A stretch of DNA of 64,000 bases, taken from Nitrospira sp. Its GTDB lineage: Bacteria; Nitrospirota; Nitrospiria; Nitrospirales; Nitrospiraceae. The DNA lies in contig JABMDL010000002.1 in assembly GCA_015903945.1 (NCBI GenBank), forward strand, positions 105,689 through 169,688, read 5' to 3'. The notes beneath the pieces are model-generated. The model worked only from the letters and a program-made list of their open reading frames with translations, was not told the origin of the DNA and made no database searches. Position numbers and translations under genes: made by a program. Shown piece by piece: positions 7,604 to 15,086 of the stretch; position 1 is the stretch's first letter, and every line of letters starts with the position of its first letter.

Positions 7604-9085
7604 ATGACAACACCGCGCTTGTCCAAATCCAAATTTGTGGCCGGGCTCCAATGTCATAAGCGGGTCTATTTGGATGTACACCACCCCGAGTGGGCTGCCC
7701 CACCGGACCCGTCGATGCAGGCTGTGCTCGATATGGGGACGGAGATCGGCGTGCTGGCTCGATCCCGGTTTCCCGGTGGCGTCTTGATCGAAGAAACCTA
7801 CCGCCAGCGGGAGGCGGCTCTTGCCCATACTACTAGAGTGGTAGCCGATCCTGCGGCGCCTGCGATTTTTGAAGGCGCGTTTGAGTATGACGGTGTGCTC
7901 ATTCGTGTGGATGTCCTCGAGCGGACGGCGGGAATGGGAGGGGAAACACCATCCTGGCGGCTGATCGAAGTAAAATCCTCTTCGCGTGTAAAGGATGTGC
8001 ATCTCGCCGACTTGGCGATTCAGAGCGAGGTGTTGCGCGGAAACGGCATCGCCTTGTCGGCCGTGTGTCTCATGCATATCGATACGGACTATGTCTATGC
8101 GGGGGGCGAGATCGACATAAGCCGGCTGTTTGCCATCGAGGATGTAACCGAATCGGTTGTACAGCGACGGGCTGAGGTGCCGGCGCAGGTGGAGGCAATG
8201 AAAACTGTCTTGCGCCAGAGCACGCCACCGGTGGTTGAGCCAGGCCCCCACTGTCATGCTCCCTATGAATGTCCGTTCTGGAATCACTGCACAAAAGACA
8301 AGCCGGCTCGATGGATCTATTACTTGCCCGGTTCCAAGCAGGTTGTCACAGGGTTGGTCGAACAGGGCATCACCACGATCGACGAAATTCCCGCCGGCAC
8401 AACGCTGTCATTATCCCAGCGTCGGGTGAAGGACAATGTGGAATGGGTCTCCGCGAAACTGGGGGCCGCGCTGGAATCGATCCGATATCCGGTGCACCAT
8501 GTGGATTTTGAGACGGTCATGCTCGCGGCCCCGCGCTTTGCTTCCACCAGGCCCTATCAATCGATTCCTGTCCAGTGGTCGAACCATATCGAAGATGAGT
8601 CGGGCATATTGAGACACCAGGAATTTCTCCATGAGGAACCGACCGAGCCCCGCAAGCGATGGGCGGAAGCCTTGATCGAGTCTCTGGGCGAGCACGGGAG
8701 CATCTGTGTCTATTCTGCGTATGAAGAGGCGATGATCCGGCAATTGGCCGCTGCGTTTCCGGAATTCCAATCGGCCTTCAAGCCGATTCTCAAGCGCCTC
8801 TGGGATCTGCATCCCATCGTCAAAGACCATTACTATCATCCGGCTTTCAATGGATCGTACTCGATGAAGTCCGTTTTGCCGGCGGTGGCCCCCGCACTGG
8901 CCTACGACGATCTTCGTATTCGAGAGGGAGGGCAGGCGGCTGCTGAGTACTATCGAATGGTGTTTATTGAAACCGATTGGATTGAGCGGGCTGCAATCCG
9001 CGACGCGCTGTTGCGCTATTGCGAGAGAGATACCTTGGCGTTGGTGGAATTGCGAAGGATACTGAGAGAAAAGGCGGAGAGGTGA
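7604..9085 (+). CDS. DUF2779 protein: PD-(D/E)XK-like plus RNase H-fold-like nuclease
   Basis: A protein of about 493 residues of the DUF2779 type. The N-terminal half shows LSKSKFVAGLQCHKRVYLDVH, then a PD-(D/E)XK-like core in which Asp of VLIRVDVLER is followed by Glu-x-Lys in RLIEVKSSSRV, as in Cas4/RecB-type nucleases. Cysteines in CHAPYECPFWNHC resemble the Cas4/AddB iron-sulphur cluster ligands. The C-terminal half carries VDFET, YEEAMI and YCERDTLALVEL, compatible with an RNase H/DnaQ-like exonuclease fold. Role is inferred as DNA or RNA processing. ATG 7604 fits the family start; ATG 7574 is an alternative. No CRISPR or other defence gene is adjacent. Confidence 0.75.
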   Translation: MTTPRLSKSKFVAGLQCHKRVYLDVHHPEWAAPPDPSMQAVLDMGTEIGVLARSRFPGGVLIEETYRQREAALAHTTRVVADPAAPAIFEGAFEYDGVLIRVDVLERTAGMGGETPSWRLIEVKSSSRVKDVHLADLAIQSEVLRGNGIALSAVCLMHIDTDYVYAGGEIDISRLFAIEDVTESVVQRRAEVPAQVEAMKTVLRQSTPPVVEPGPHCHAPYECPFWNHCTKDKPARWIYYLPGSKQVVTGLVEQGITTIDEIPAGTTLSLSQRRVKDNVEWVSAKLGAALESIRYPVHHVDFETVMLAAPRFASTRPYQSIPVQWSNHIEDESGILRHQEFLHEEPTEPRKRWAEALIESLGEHGSICVYSAYEEAMIRQLAAAFPEFQSAFKPILKRLWDLHPIVKDHYYHPAFNGSYSMKSVLPAVAPALAYDDLRIREGGQAAAEYYRMVFIETDWIERAAIRDALLRYCERDTLALVELRRILREKAER

Positions 9086-9107
9086 AACGGCGTAGAGAGG
9101 AACAATA

Positions 9108-9368
9108 TCACGGTCCCGCATTTGATTGTTGAAGTATGAGCGTCTTGATTTTTCGGCGACCTGTACTGGATTTATAATGCCGCTCCTCTTGACGAGCGTC
9201 ACTCAAGGTTGCACAGGCTTTTGTATAGAGGATTGTGTATGGTCGATAGGATCGGGATGAAGGCACAGTACCGTTGTTGTGTTCTTTAAGCCGTCTTTCC
9301 AGGTTATTTGTGACCCCCGTATAGGTTCGTGTTCTGGCTTTATTCAAAAGAATGTAGACGTAGTACAT
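9108..9368 (-). CDS. GIY-YIG domain protein (UPF0213/YhbQ-like)
   Basis: An 86-residue single-domain GIY-YIG protein. It begins MYYVYILLN, followed by RTYTGVTNNLERRLKEHNNG, where the canonical GIY and YIG elements are YVYIL and TYTGVT and the Arg of ERRL is the conserved catalytic-type Arg. The C-terminal half, RSYRPYTILYTKACATLSDA and EERHYKS, matches this small family; the Glu metal ligand lies in ARQEER. Start is ATG 9368; a longer open frame upstream runs through the tRNA gene and is rejected. It lies 105 bases downstream of tRNA-Ser on the same strand and may be read through from it. A nuclease acting on DNA is expected; its biological role is unknown. Confidence 0.85.
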   Translation of the reverse strand: MYYVYILLNKARTRTYTGVTNNLERRLKEHNNGTVPSSRSYRPYTILYTKACATLSDARQEERHYKSSTGRRKIKTLILQQSNAGP

Positions 9369-9391
9369 TGGTTTTTCATTGGGTGGGTGAG

Positions 9392-9428
9392 GGCGGATCC
9401 GCCTTTTGCGTAGCAAATGGCGAGATCT

Positions 9429-9433
<5 letters not shown>
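9392..9433. repeat. Two neighbouring perfect palindromes between tRNA-Ser and the GIY-YIG gene
   Basis: GGCGGATCCGCC at 9392-9403 is a perfect 12-base palindrome followed by TTTT on the plus strand, so it could end transcription of the DUF2779 gene. TGGCGAGATCTCGCCA at 9418-9433 is a perfect 16-base palindrome. Its last bases overlap the left arm of the larger inverted repeat at 9429-9477. The cluster makes this stretch unusually structured on both strands. Confidence 0.6.
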
Positions 9434-9562
<129 letters not shown>

Positions 9563-9713
9563 GATGTAGCGGATTTGTCTGCGAATCGTGAGCCGGCGAG
9601 GAGACTGCGCTCAACGAATTCGATGTGGAGCTTACCGTGGCCGCGGTTGTTTTGCAACGGGTAAAGGTAGGGTCCTCATAGGCAGTGTATCTTCGGCAAA
9701 CCCGGTGTGATGC

Positions 9714-10469
9714 ATGGAAAGAACGAGTCTCAACTTCGAGCGAATGGTTTTCGAACAGAATAGTCAAGGGACATCTCCGGGCACAATTGGGGCAGACGAC
9801 GTACATGTCTATGGATTCTTGCTCGACAGTGGTGCAGCGGAGTGTCTAAGTGCGTCACATCTTTTGTCGAACGAGGAACAAACGCGAGCAGACCGGCTGG
9901 TGTCCAAACTGCATCGTGATCAATTCGTCGTGGCCCATGCCGGACTGCGAGTGATCCTCAGCCGCTATTGCATTGGTCGGCCGCAGGATTTGGCAATTCA
10001 AAAAACCGCCACGGGGAAACCATTTCTCTCGGATGATCCTTCGATCCGATTCAGCTTGACCCACTCTCATGGGAAAGCGCTCGTCGCTGTTGCAAAGGAC
10101 CGGGAAGTGGGAATCGATCTTGAAAAGGTCCGGCCGGATGTGGACGTGATGAGTCTCGCCCGACGGTTTTTATCGGATCGAGACGTGGTCTTCATCGAGA
10201 GCGGGGAGCCGGGACAACTCCATCAACGATTTCTACAAGCGTGGGTAGCCAGAGAAGCGGTGTTCAAGGCCGCCGGCACAGGGATGACCTTCCCCCTGCA
10301 CTGCGACCACATTGAACTGGCTGGCGACGGCACGGAAGGGCATCTGGTTCTGGGTGATGGCAAGCACGACGGAGCAGTCAGGCCTGTTCGGTTCCTCCCC
10401 CTCGAACCGGGGTGGGTCGGTGCGGTTGCGGCGGAAGGGACCGATTGGACTATGAGGTACTGCGGCTAG
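9714..10469 (+). CDS. 4'-phosphopantetheinyl transferase, Sfp type
   Basis: The 251-residue protein would transfer the phosphopantetheine arm from CoA to a carrier-protein serine, activating ACP or polyketide/peptide carrier domains. Family motifs are IRFSLTHSHGKALVAVA, VGIDLEKVRPD (magnesium-binding Asp and Glu) and FLQAWVAREAVFKAAGTG, a version of WxxKEAxxK with Arg in place of the first Lys. Length is that of Sfp-type rather than AcpS-type enzymes. ATG 9714 lacks a clear ribosome-binding site; ATG 9744 is an alternative start. It converges with thiI, leaving 11 bases between stop codons. No carrier-protein synthase cluster is next to it, so it likely serves the whole cell. Confidence 0.9.
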   Translation: MERTSLNFERMVFEQNSQGTSPGTIGADDVHVYGFLLDSGAAECLSASHLLSNEEQTRADRLVSKLHRDQFVVAHAGLRVILSRYCIGRPQDLAIQKTATGKPFLSDDPSIRFSLTHSHGKALVAVAKDREVGIDLEKVRPDVDVMSLARRFLSDRDVVFIESGEPGQLHQRFLQAWVAREAVFKAAGTGMTFPLHCDHIELAGDGTEGHLVLGDGKHDGAVRPVRFLPLEPGWVGAVAAEGTDWTMRYCG

Positions 10470-10480
10470 GCGACAACGGG

Positions 10481-11659
10481 TCAGATAGGGGACCGGAATT
10501 CGGACAACTCAGCTTTGTCCACGCCCTGTTTGACCAGACCCGGAACATCGAGATTCCGCTCAATCTTCTGGAGCACATCCAGTCTGGTTTTGGTGCTGGG
10601 ATGGGGGGGCGTGAACAATTTGCAGCAGTCCTGATCTTCCTCAATGGACGTGTCGTAAGTGCCGAGGCGCCGCGCTTCGTCCATAATTTCAAGTTTGTCC
10701 ATTCCGATAAGCGGCCGCAGGAGAGGCAACACTGTCGCCTCTTCAACGACGGACAGATTTTCAGGGGTTTGCGATGCCACTTGTCCCAAGCTATCCCCGG
10801 TTACCAGCCCCCAGCAGGATTCCTTTCTCGCGAATTCCTCTGCGATGCGCAACATCATCCGGCGATAGAGCACCACGCGGAACGGCGCCGGGGTATTTAA
10901 CACGATCTCTCGCTGGATTTCTCCAAAGGGGATGATCGCAAGGCGTGATTCGTACTGATACGCCGTCAGAACCTGTACGAGATCGCGCACCTTCTCTTCC
11001 GATGCCCGGCTGACCAAAGGGCGGCCTGAAAAATGGACGAAAAAGGCGCGGCATCCACGCTTGATCATACGATAGGCGGCAACGGGCGAGTCGATGCCGC
11101 CCGAAATCAAACAGGTCACCTTCCCGCTGACGCCGACCGGCATCCCGCCGGGGCCGGGATGCTTCTCGGTTGAAAAATAGATGTCCCGGGAAAGCATTTC
11201 GAGATAGACGGTAATGTCGGGGGTTTTGAGGCTGACGGCCTTGCCCATCTGTTCGTGGATAGCCGTGCCGACGATGCGTTCCGCGTCCATCGACGTCAAC
11301 GGCAAACGTTTGTCGGCGCGTTTCGCCGTCACGCGAAATGTTGAAAAGGACATCGTCCTGAGTTTTTCGATCACCGCGGCGCTGAGCGCTTCAAAGTTTG
11401 GGTTGGCGAGGTCGAGAGTCACAGAATTGGCCAGTGAAAAGTTCGCGATTCCGCAGACACGGGATAGCCGTTGGCGAATCGTCTCATTGCTGGTTGCCGC
11501 CGGGGGGAGCACCCGGATGCGGCTGCGGAGATTCTCTACGTGCGTAATGCCAAGGTCCTTGAGTGCCAGCCGGATATTCTGAATCAGTCGATCCTCGAAG
11601 TAGTCGCGGTTGCGACCTTTGAGAGCCAGCTCGTGGTAGTGAACAATGGCGCAGCGCAT
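10481..11659 (-). CDS. thiI: tRNA 4-thiouridine synthetase ThiI (short form)
   Basis: A 392-residue ThiI that adenylates U8 of tRNA and transfers sulphur to give 4-thiouridine; it can also supply sulphur for thiazole synthesis. Order: N-terminal ferredoxin-like region, THUMP domain (about 60-165), then the PP-loop ATPase with CLISGGIDSPVAAY. The C-terminal rhodanese domain found in E. coli ThiI is absent, as in Bacillus-type proteins, so sulphur probably comes from a separate cysteine desulphurase. It begins at ATG 11659, 70 bases after the trxB stop codon, and the two may be co-transcribed. Confidence 0.93.
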   Translation of the reverse strand: MRCAIVHYHELALKGRNRDYFEDRLIQNIRLALKDLGITHVENLRSRIRVLPPAATSNETIRQRLSRVCGIANFSLANSVTLDLANPNFEALSAAVIEKLRTMSFSTFRVTAKRADKRLPLTSMDAERIVGTAIHEQMGKAVSLKTPDITVYLEMLSRDIYFSTEKHPGPGGMPVGVSGKVTCLISGGIDSPVAAYRMIKRGCRAFFVHFSGRPLVSRASEEKVRDLVQVLTAYQYESRLAIIPFGEIQREIVLNTPAPFRVVLYRRMMLRIAEEFARKESCWGLVTGDSLGQVASQTPENLSVVEEATVLPLLRPLIGMDKLEIMDEARRLGTYDTSIEEDQDCCKLFTPPHPSTKTRLDVLQKIERNLDVPGLVKQGVDKAELSEFRSPI

Positions 11660-11728
11660 GCCGGAGAGTAGGTTGAGGACAAGGTTAAAATCTAGGAGTC
11701 GTCTTTCCGTGAGCGCTCAGCCTTACCC

Positions 11729-12652
11729 TCAACCTTGGCCTGAAGCTTCCAAGAATCGCTCCGCATCGATTGCTGCCATGCATCCAGTCCCGGCGGCAGT
11801 GACGGCTTGGCGGTACGTCGAGTCCTGGACGTCGCCGGCGGCGAAGATGCCCGGCACACTGGTCGCCGTTCCGTTGTGCGTCCGGATATATCCCTTGCCA
11901 TTCAGGTCGAGTTGACCGGAAAAGAGCGCCGTGTTCGGCCGATGGCCGATGGCCACGAAGACTCCGGCGCAAGGCATATCGATAATCTTCCCCGTTACGA
12001 CATTCCGGAGCCGCACGCCGGTGACCACATCGGCGCCGAGGATGTCCTCCACGATGGAATTCCATACGAAGGAAATCTTTTCGTTGTTCATCGCCCGATC
12101 TTGCATAATTTTCGATGCGCGCAGCTTGTCGCGCCGATGCACGATCGACACGGTGGTGGCAAACTTGGTCAGAAAAGTCGCTTCTTCCATGGCGCTGTCG
12201 CCGCCACCGACGACGACCAATTGTTTGCCTCTGAAGAAAAAACCATCACACGTGGCGCACGTAGACACACCATGGCCGGTCAATCGCATCTCGTTCGGCA
12301 CTCCAATCGGAATGGCCGACGCGCCGGTGGCGATGATGACGGTCTTCGATTGAACGGTCCGGTCGCCGTCTATCGTAATGCTGAACGGGCGTGTGGCAAA
12401 GTTAACGGCGGACACATCGCCGGTGAGGAACTCTGTGCCGAATCGCTCCGCCTGCGCCCGCATGTCCTTCATTAATTCCGGGCCCATGATCCCTTTGGCG
12501 AATCCCGGGTAGTTTTCTACCTCGGTGGTGGTGGTGAGCTGCCCGCCGGATTGCCACCCTTCAATGAGGAGCGGAGCGAGATTAGCCCGCGCGGTATAGA
12601 TCGCGGCAGTCAAGCCAGCAGGTCCTGAACCGATGATGACAACACTCTGCAT
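11729..12652 (-). CDS. trxB: Thioredoxin-disulfide reductase
   Basis: A protein of about 307 residues that reduces thioredoxin with NADPH through FAD. Seen: N-terminal FAD motif IIGSGPAGLTAAIYTARA, redox-active CATC in the segment before DGFFFRGK, NADPH-binding VVVGGGDSAMEEA, and C-terminal GVFVAIGHRPNT and GIFAAGDVQD. All cofactor motifs are intact and the length is usual. I prefer ATG 12652 (MQSVVIIGSG); a GTG at 12670 would add six residues, and neither has a strong ribosome-binding site. It lies between coaE upstream and thiI downstream on the same strand. Confidence 0.95.
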   Translation of the reverse strand: MQSVVIIGSGPAGLTAAIYTARANLAPLLIEGWQSGGQLTTTTEVENYPGFAKGIMGPELMKDMRAQAERFGTEFLTGDVSAVNFATRPFSITIDGDRTVQSKTVIIATGASAIPIGVPNEMRLTGHGVSTCATCDGFFFRGKQLVVVGGGDSAMEEATFLTKFATTVSIVHRRDKLRASKIMQDRAMNNEKISFVWNSIVEDILGADVVTGVRLRNVVTGKIIDMPCAGVFVAIGHRPNTALFSGQLDLNGKGYIRTHNGTATSVPGIFAAGDVQDSTYRQAVTAAGTGCMAAIDAERFLEASGQG

Positions 12653-12713
12653 TGCGGAAAACTTTAGCACAGGTATGTATCGGGACGATAGCAGGCGGTG
12701 TTGAGGCTAGAGA

Positions 12714-13316
12714 CTAGGTGAGCAGCTGCAACTGGTGAAATAATGTGGCTGTCACTTTGGAGAGGAGAGGTTTCTTCATTGTTCCATCTAACACATAGTC
12801 TGCCCGTGCAACTTTCTTAGCCAACGGCAGCTGACTGTTGATGCGCCGGATGGCCTCGGTACGGGTGAGGCCGTTCCGCTTCCTGAGGCGGGCGATTTGG
12901 GTTTCCCGGTCGGCCGTGACGACGATGGTCTTATCCACTCGCTTGTCGATTCCGGCCTCGAAGAGCAGTGGCACATCGTAGATCACGACGGCGCGGGGGT
13001 TGTTCATGGCGGCAGCTCTCATCAGACGCATCTGTTCCCGGGCGACGCGGGGATGGATGATCCGTTCCAGCCGCCGCCGCTTAGCCTTGTTGCGAAATAC
13101 GATGGCACCAACCGCCTGGCGATTGAGGCTGCGATCGGCGTTGAGAATGTCAGGGCCGAACTCCTTCACGATCTCCCGCCACGCCGGTTTGCCTGGCCGG
13201 ACAACCTCTCGTGCCAAATCATCGGCATCGATGATGATGGCGCCACATTGTCCAAACATTCTTGCGACTGTACTTTTCCCGGTTGCCACACCACCGGTCA
13301 GGCCGATAAGCACCAT
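12714..13316 (-). CDS. coaE: Dephospho-CoA kinase
   Basis: This enzyme of about 200 residues performs the last step of CoA synthesis, phosphorylating the 3' hydroxyl of dephospho-CoA. It starts MVLIGLTGGVATGKSTVA with the P-loop GGVATGKS, followed by IIDADDLAREVV (catalytic Asp), IIHPRVAREQ and DVPLLFEAGIDKRVD. The lid region contains ARLRKRNGLTRTEAIRRI. ATG 13316 gives the normal N-terminus; ATG 13334 would add six residues. A long open frame continuing upstream to 14189 is only the antisense of the beta-helix gene and is not part of it. It heads a minus-strand group with trxB and thiI. Confidence 0.93.
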   Translation of the reverse strand: MVLIGLTGGVATGKSTVARMFGQCGAIIIDADDLAREVVRPGKPAWREIVKEFGPDILNADRSLNRQAVGAIVFRNKAKRRRLERIIHPRVAREQMRLMRAAAMNNPRAVVIYDVPLLFEAGIDKRVDKTIVVTADRETQIARLRKRNGLTRTEAIRRINSQLPLAKKVARADYVLDGTMKKPLLSKVTATLFHQLQLLT

Positions 13317-13385
13317 GGCAGCGGAGCTTATCATGCGGTATGTCGCACCATAAAGGGCGATTGACAGGGTTAGCTCTCCGCTTGT

Positions 13386-14429
13386 ATGAAATTCTCCATG
13401 CGGCCTGTCCTTCTCACGGCAATGGTTCTCTCGTGGATGAGCGTTGGGTGTGCAGTAGCCCTGGCGGAGAATTCTGCGACCGCACCACGAACAATTACCG
13501 TCGCACTCGACGGATCGGGAGATTTCTCTTCGATTCAAGAGGCTGTCGATAGCGCCAAGAAAGGGGAGACCGTCTTTCTCAAACCTGGGACCTATCCTCA
13601 AGACCTCACCATTCACAGCAAGGAGGGAATTAAGCTGGTCGGCGCCGGGGTTGACCAAGTGACTCTGCTGGGTCACCGGGATCGTGTCGGGGTGCTGCAC
13701 GTCGGCAAGTGGCCGTACGGTGCAACGGATATTGAAATTACCGGCCTGACAGTCAATGAACATGGAGGGCACGCCGTCGGCATCTTCAATGGGAAACGGA
13801 TTACGCTTCGGCATCTGCGCGTGAGGGGGATGTTGTTCGGCCAACAGGTGCAGGATGTCCGTATCGAGAACTGTCTCATCGGTGGCAGTGAAACGACGGG
13901 CGTGCAGTTCGCCGATACGCAGGCCGTGTTGATCGGCAATGTGATTCATGACAACGATCATGGTGTGAACGTGGCCGGGAAGTCGGAGGTACGGCTTGAA
14001 CGGAATGTGATCACGAGAAATCTGTATGAAGCGGTTGTCATCGGCGATGGTGGTAAAGCCGTGCTTATCAGCAATACGCTGGTTAAGAACGGTGGGGGAG
14101 CAGCGTTTCTCGGCTCCTCGCACAACGAAGTGTCGGGCAATATTGTGAGCTTCAATACGATCGGTTTTGTGATCGCGCCATCGAGTCAAACCACACTCTC
14201 GTTCAATGGCCTATTCAACAAAGAAGGCAATTATCTGAAGGCAGGATCGCCGCCTCTTCAGGCTCCGGAGCTCAAGCCTGAATCGGATATTGCTGCGGAC
14301 CCTCGGTTTGTGGACCCCGAGCATGACGACTTTCGGCTGAGACACGATACGACACTTTTAAACAAAGGACCGTTTTCGTATCTCGGCGCCCAGCCCCCAC
14401 TCCCAATCCCCTCCTCACGTCATCAGTAA
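13386..14429 (+). CDS. Exported right-handed beta-helix (pectin-lyase-like) protein
   Basis: The 347-residue product starts with a signal peptide (MKFSMRPVLLTAMVLSWMSVG, likely cut after VALA). The mature part begins TITVALDGSGDFSSIQEAVD, the usual opening of carbohydrate-esterase or NosD-like beta-helices, and then shows repeated short strands with Asn and Gly turns (VRIENCLIGGSETTG, AVLIGNVIHDNDHG, VRLERNVITRNLYE, AVLISNTLVKNGGG). This is the stacked-coil pattern of parallel beta-helix proteins. It probably binds or acts on a polysaccharide in the periplasm or outside the cell. No catalytic residues of a defined lyase family are certain. It is divergent from coaE. Confidence 0.8.
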   Translation: MKFSMRPVLLTAMVLSWMSVGCAVALAENSATAPRTITVALDGSGDFSSIQEAVDSAKKGETVFLKPGTYPQDLTIHSKEGIKLVGAGVDQVTLLGHRDRVGVLHVGKWPYGATDIEITGLTVNEHGGHAVGIFNGKRITLRHLRVRGMLFGQQVQDVRIENCLIGGSETTGVQFADTQAVLIGNVIHDNDHGVNVAGKSEVRLERNVITRNLYEAVVIGDGGKAVLISNTLVKNGGGAAFLGSSHNEVSGNIVSFNTIGFVIAPSSQTTLSFNGLFNKEGNYLKAGSPPLQAPELKPESDIAADPRFVDPEHDDFRLRHDTTLLNKGPFSYLGAQPPLPIPSSRHQ

Positions 14430-14461
14430 AATAGCAGTAATACAACGAGATAGAAGATTCC

Positions 14462-14489
14462 GTGACAAGGCACAGGCATATGCTATGCT
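14462..14489 (+). promoter_or_regulatory. Possible sigma70 promoter before the 61-residue protein gene
   Basis: GTGACA at 14462-14467 and TATGCT at 14484-14489 are separated by 16 bases and lie about 90 bases before the TTG start at 14580. Both boxes deviate from consensus, so this is a modest call. Confidence 0.35.
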
Positions 14490-14579
14490 TTCTTCAAGCG
14501 ACATGACGGACAGGTTCCAGCCCTCGCTTAAGAAATCGTGAGACGGGGCCGAAAAGACTCAACAAGAAGGAGGTCTCCC

Positions 14580-14765
14580 TTGGCCAGTTTTCGCAGTGAG
14601 CTTGAAAAGTTTGCCAATGAAGGCATTCCTTCCCTCCATGATATGGAGTCGGGCAAGTTGGTGGGCGCAGTGCTTCCTATGTCCGAGCAGGCGCAATTGC
14701 AGATGCGCAATAGCATCGAAGTCATCGACTACCTGTTGAACCAAGAGCAGGTTGTTTGGAGCTAG
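14580..14765 (+). CDS. Small protein of unknown function, TTG start
   Basis: A 61-residue product is read from TTG 14580, chosen because a full AAGGAGG at 14567-14573 sits six bases before it; an ATG-like start further upstream at 14538 has no such signal. The sequence (ASFRSELEKFANEGIPSLHD, then QAQLQMRNSIEVIDYLLNQE) is mildly acidic, probably helical, and has no membrane segment or cysteine. I recognise no family. A possible promoter precedes it at 14462-14489, so it is likely transcribed on its own. The strong ribosome-binding site argues that it is translated well despite the TTG. Confidence 0.6.
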   Translation: MASFRSELEKFANEGIPSLHDMESGKLVGAVLPMSEQAQLQMRNSIEVIDYLLNQEQVVWS

Positions 14766-15086
14766 GCCACGCGCCTAGACGATTGTCCTTCTGACAGCTC
14801 TCGTTCACATCCCCCTCTGACATGGTCGCGAATTTCTGGCACAGGGCGTAGGAGTGCCTGGGCTATCTGTAAGATTCCCTCCTGAAATCCAACGAACGAT
14901 CAGCACGTCTTGAGTTGAACGCGAGATCTGCCGAAGAAGCAGGAGCTGGGTGTGAACCGGCTCGTTGGTTTCCAGGCGCTCGCGGTTGATTTCACAATCC
15001 GATAGGCGCATCGTACCGATCACGCATCCAAGGCAGACGGTACCGTCGCGCATGGAACGTTTTCTGCTCGGTAGCTGAGAGCTTGT
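14766..15086. other. Intergenic stretch with one doubtful minus-strand reading frame
   Basis: Between the small TTG-started gene and the glucosidase-like gene lie 321 bases. A minus-strand frame at 14805-15053 could encode 82 residues (MRDGTVCLGCVIGTMRLSDC at its start), but it has no ribosome-binding site and no recognisable domain, so I leave it as a possibility only. The sequence must also hold the promoter of the downstream glycan-enzyme genes; I see no consensus boxes. Confidence 0.4.

Noticed and set aside
13335..14189. Minus-strand extension of coaE giving 491 residues
   Set aside because: The extra part is antisense to the beta-helix gene; CoaE normally begins at the GLTGG P-loop segment, which matches 13316.
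14805..15053. 82-residue minus-strand frame
   Set aside because: No ribosome-binding site or family; noted only within the intergenic entry.
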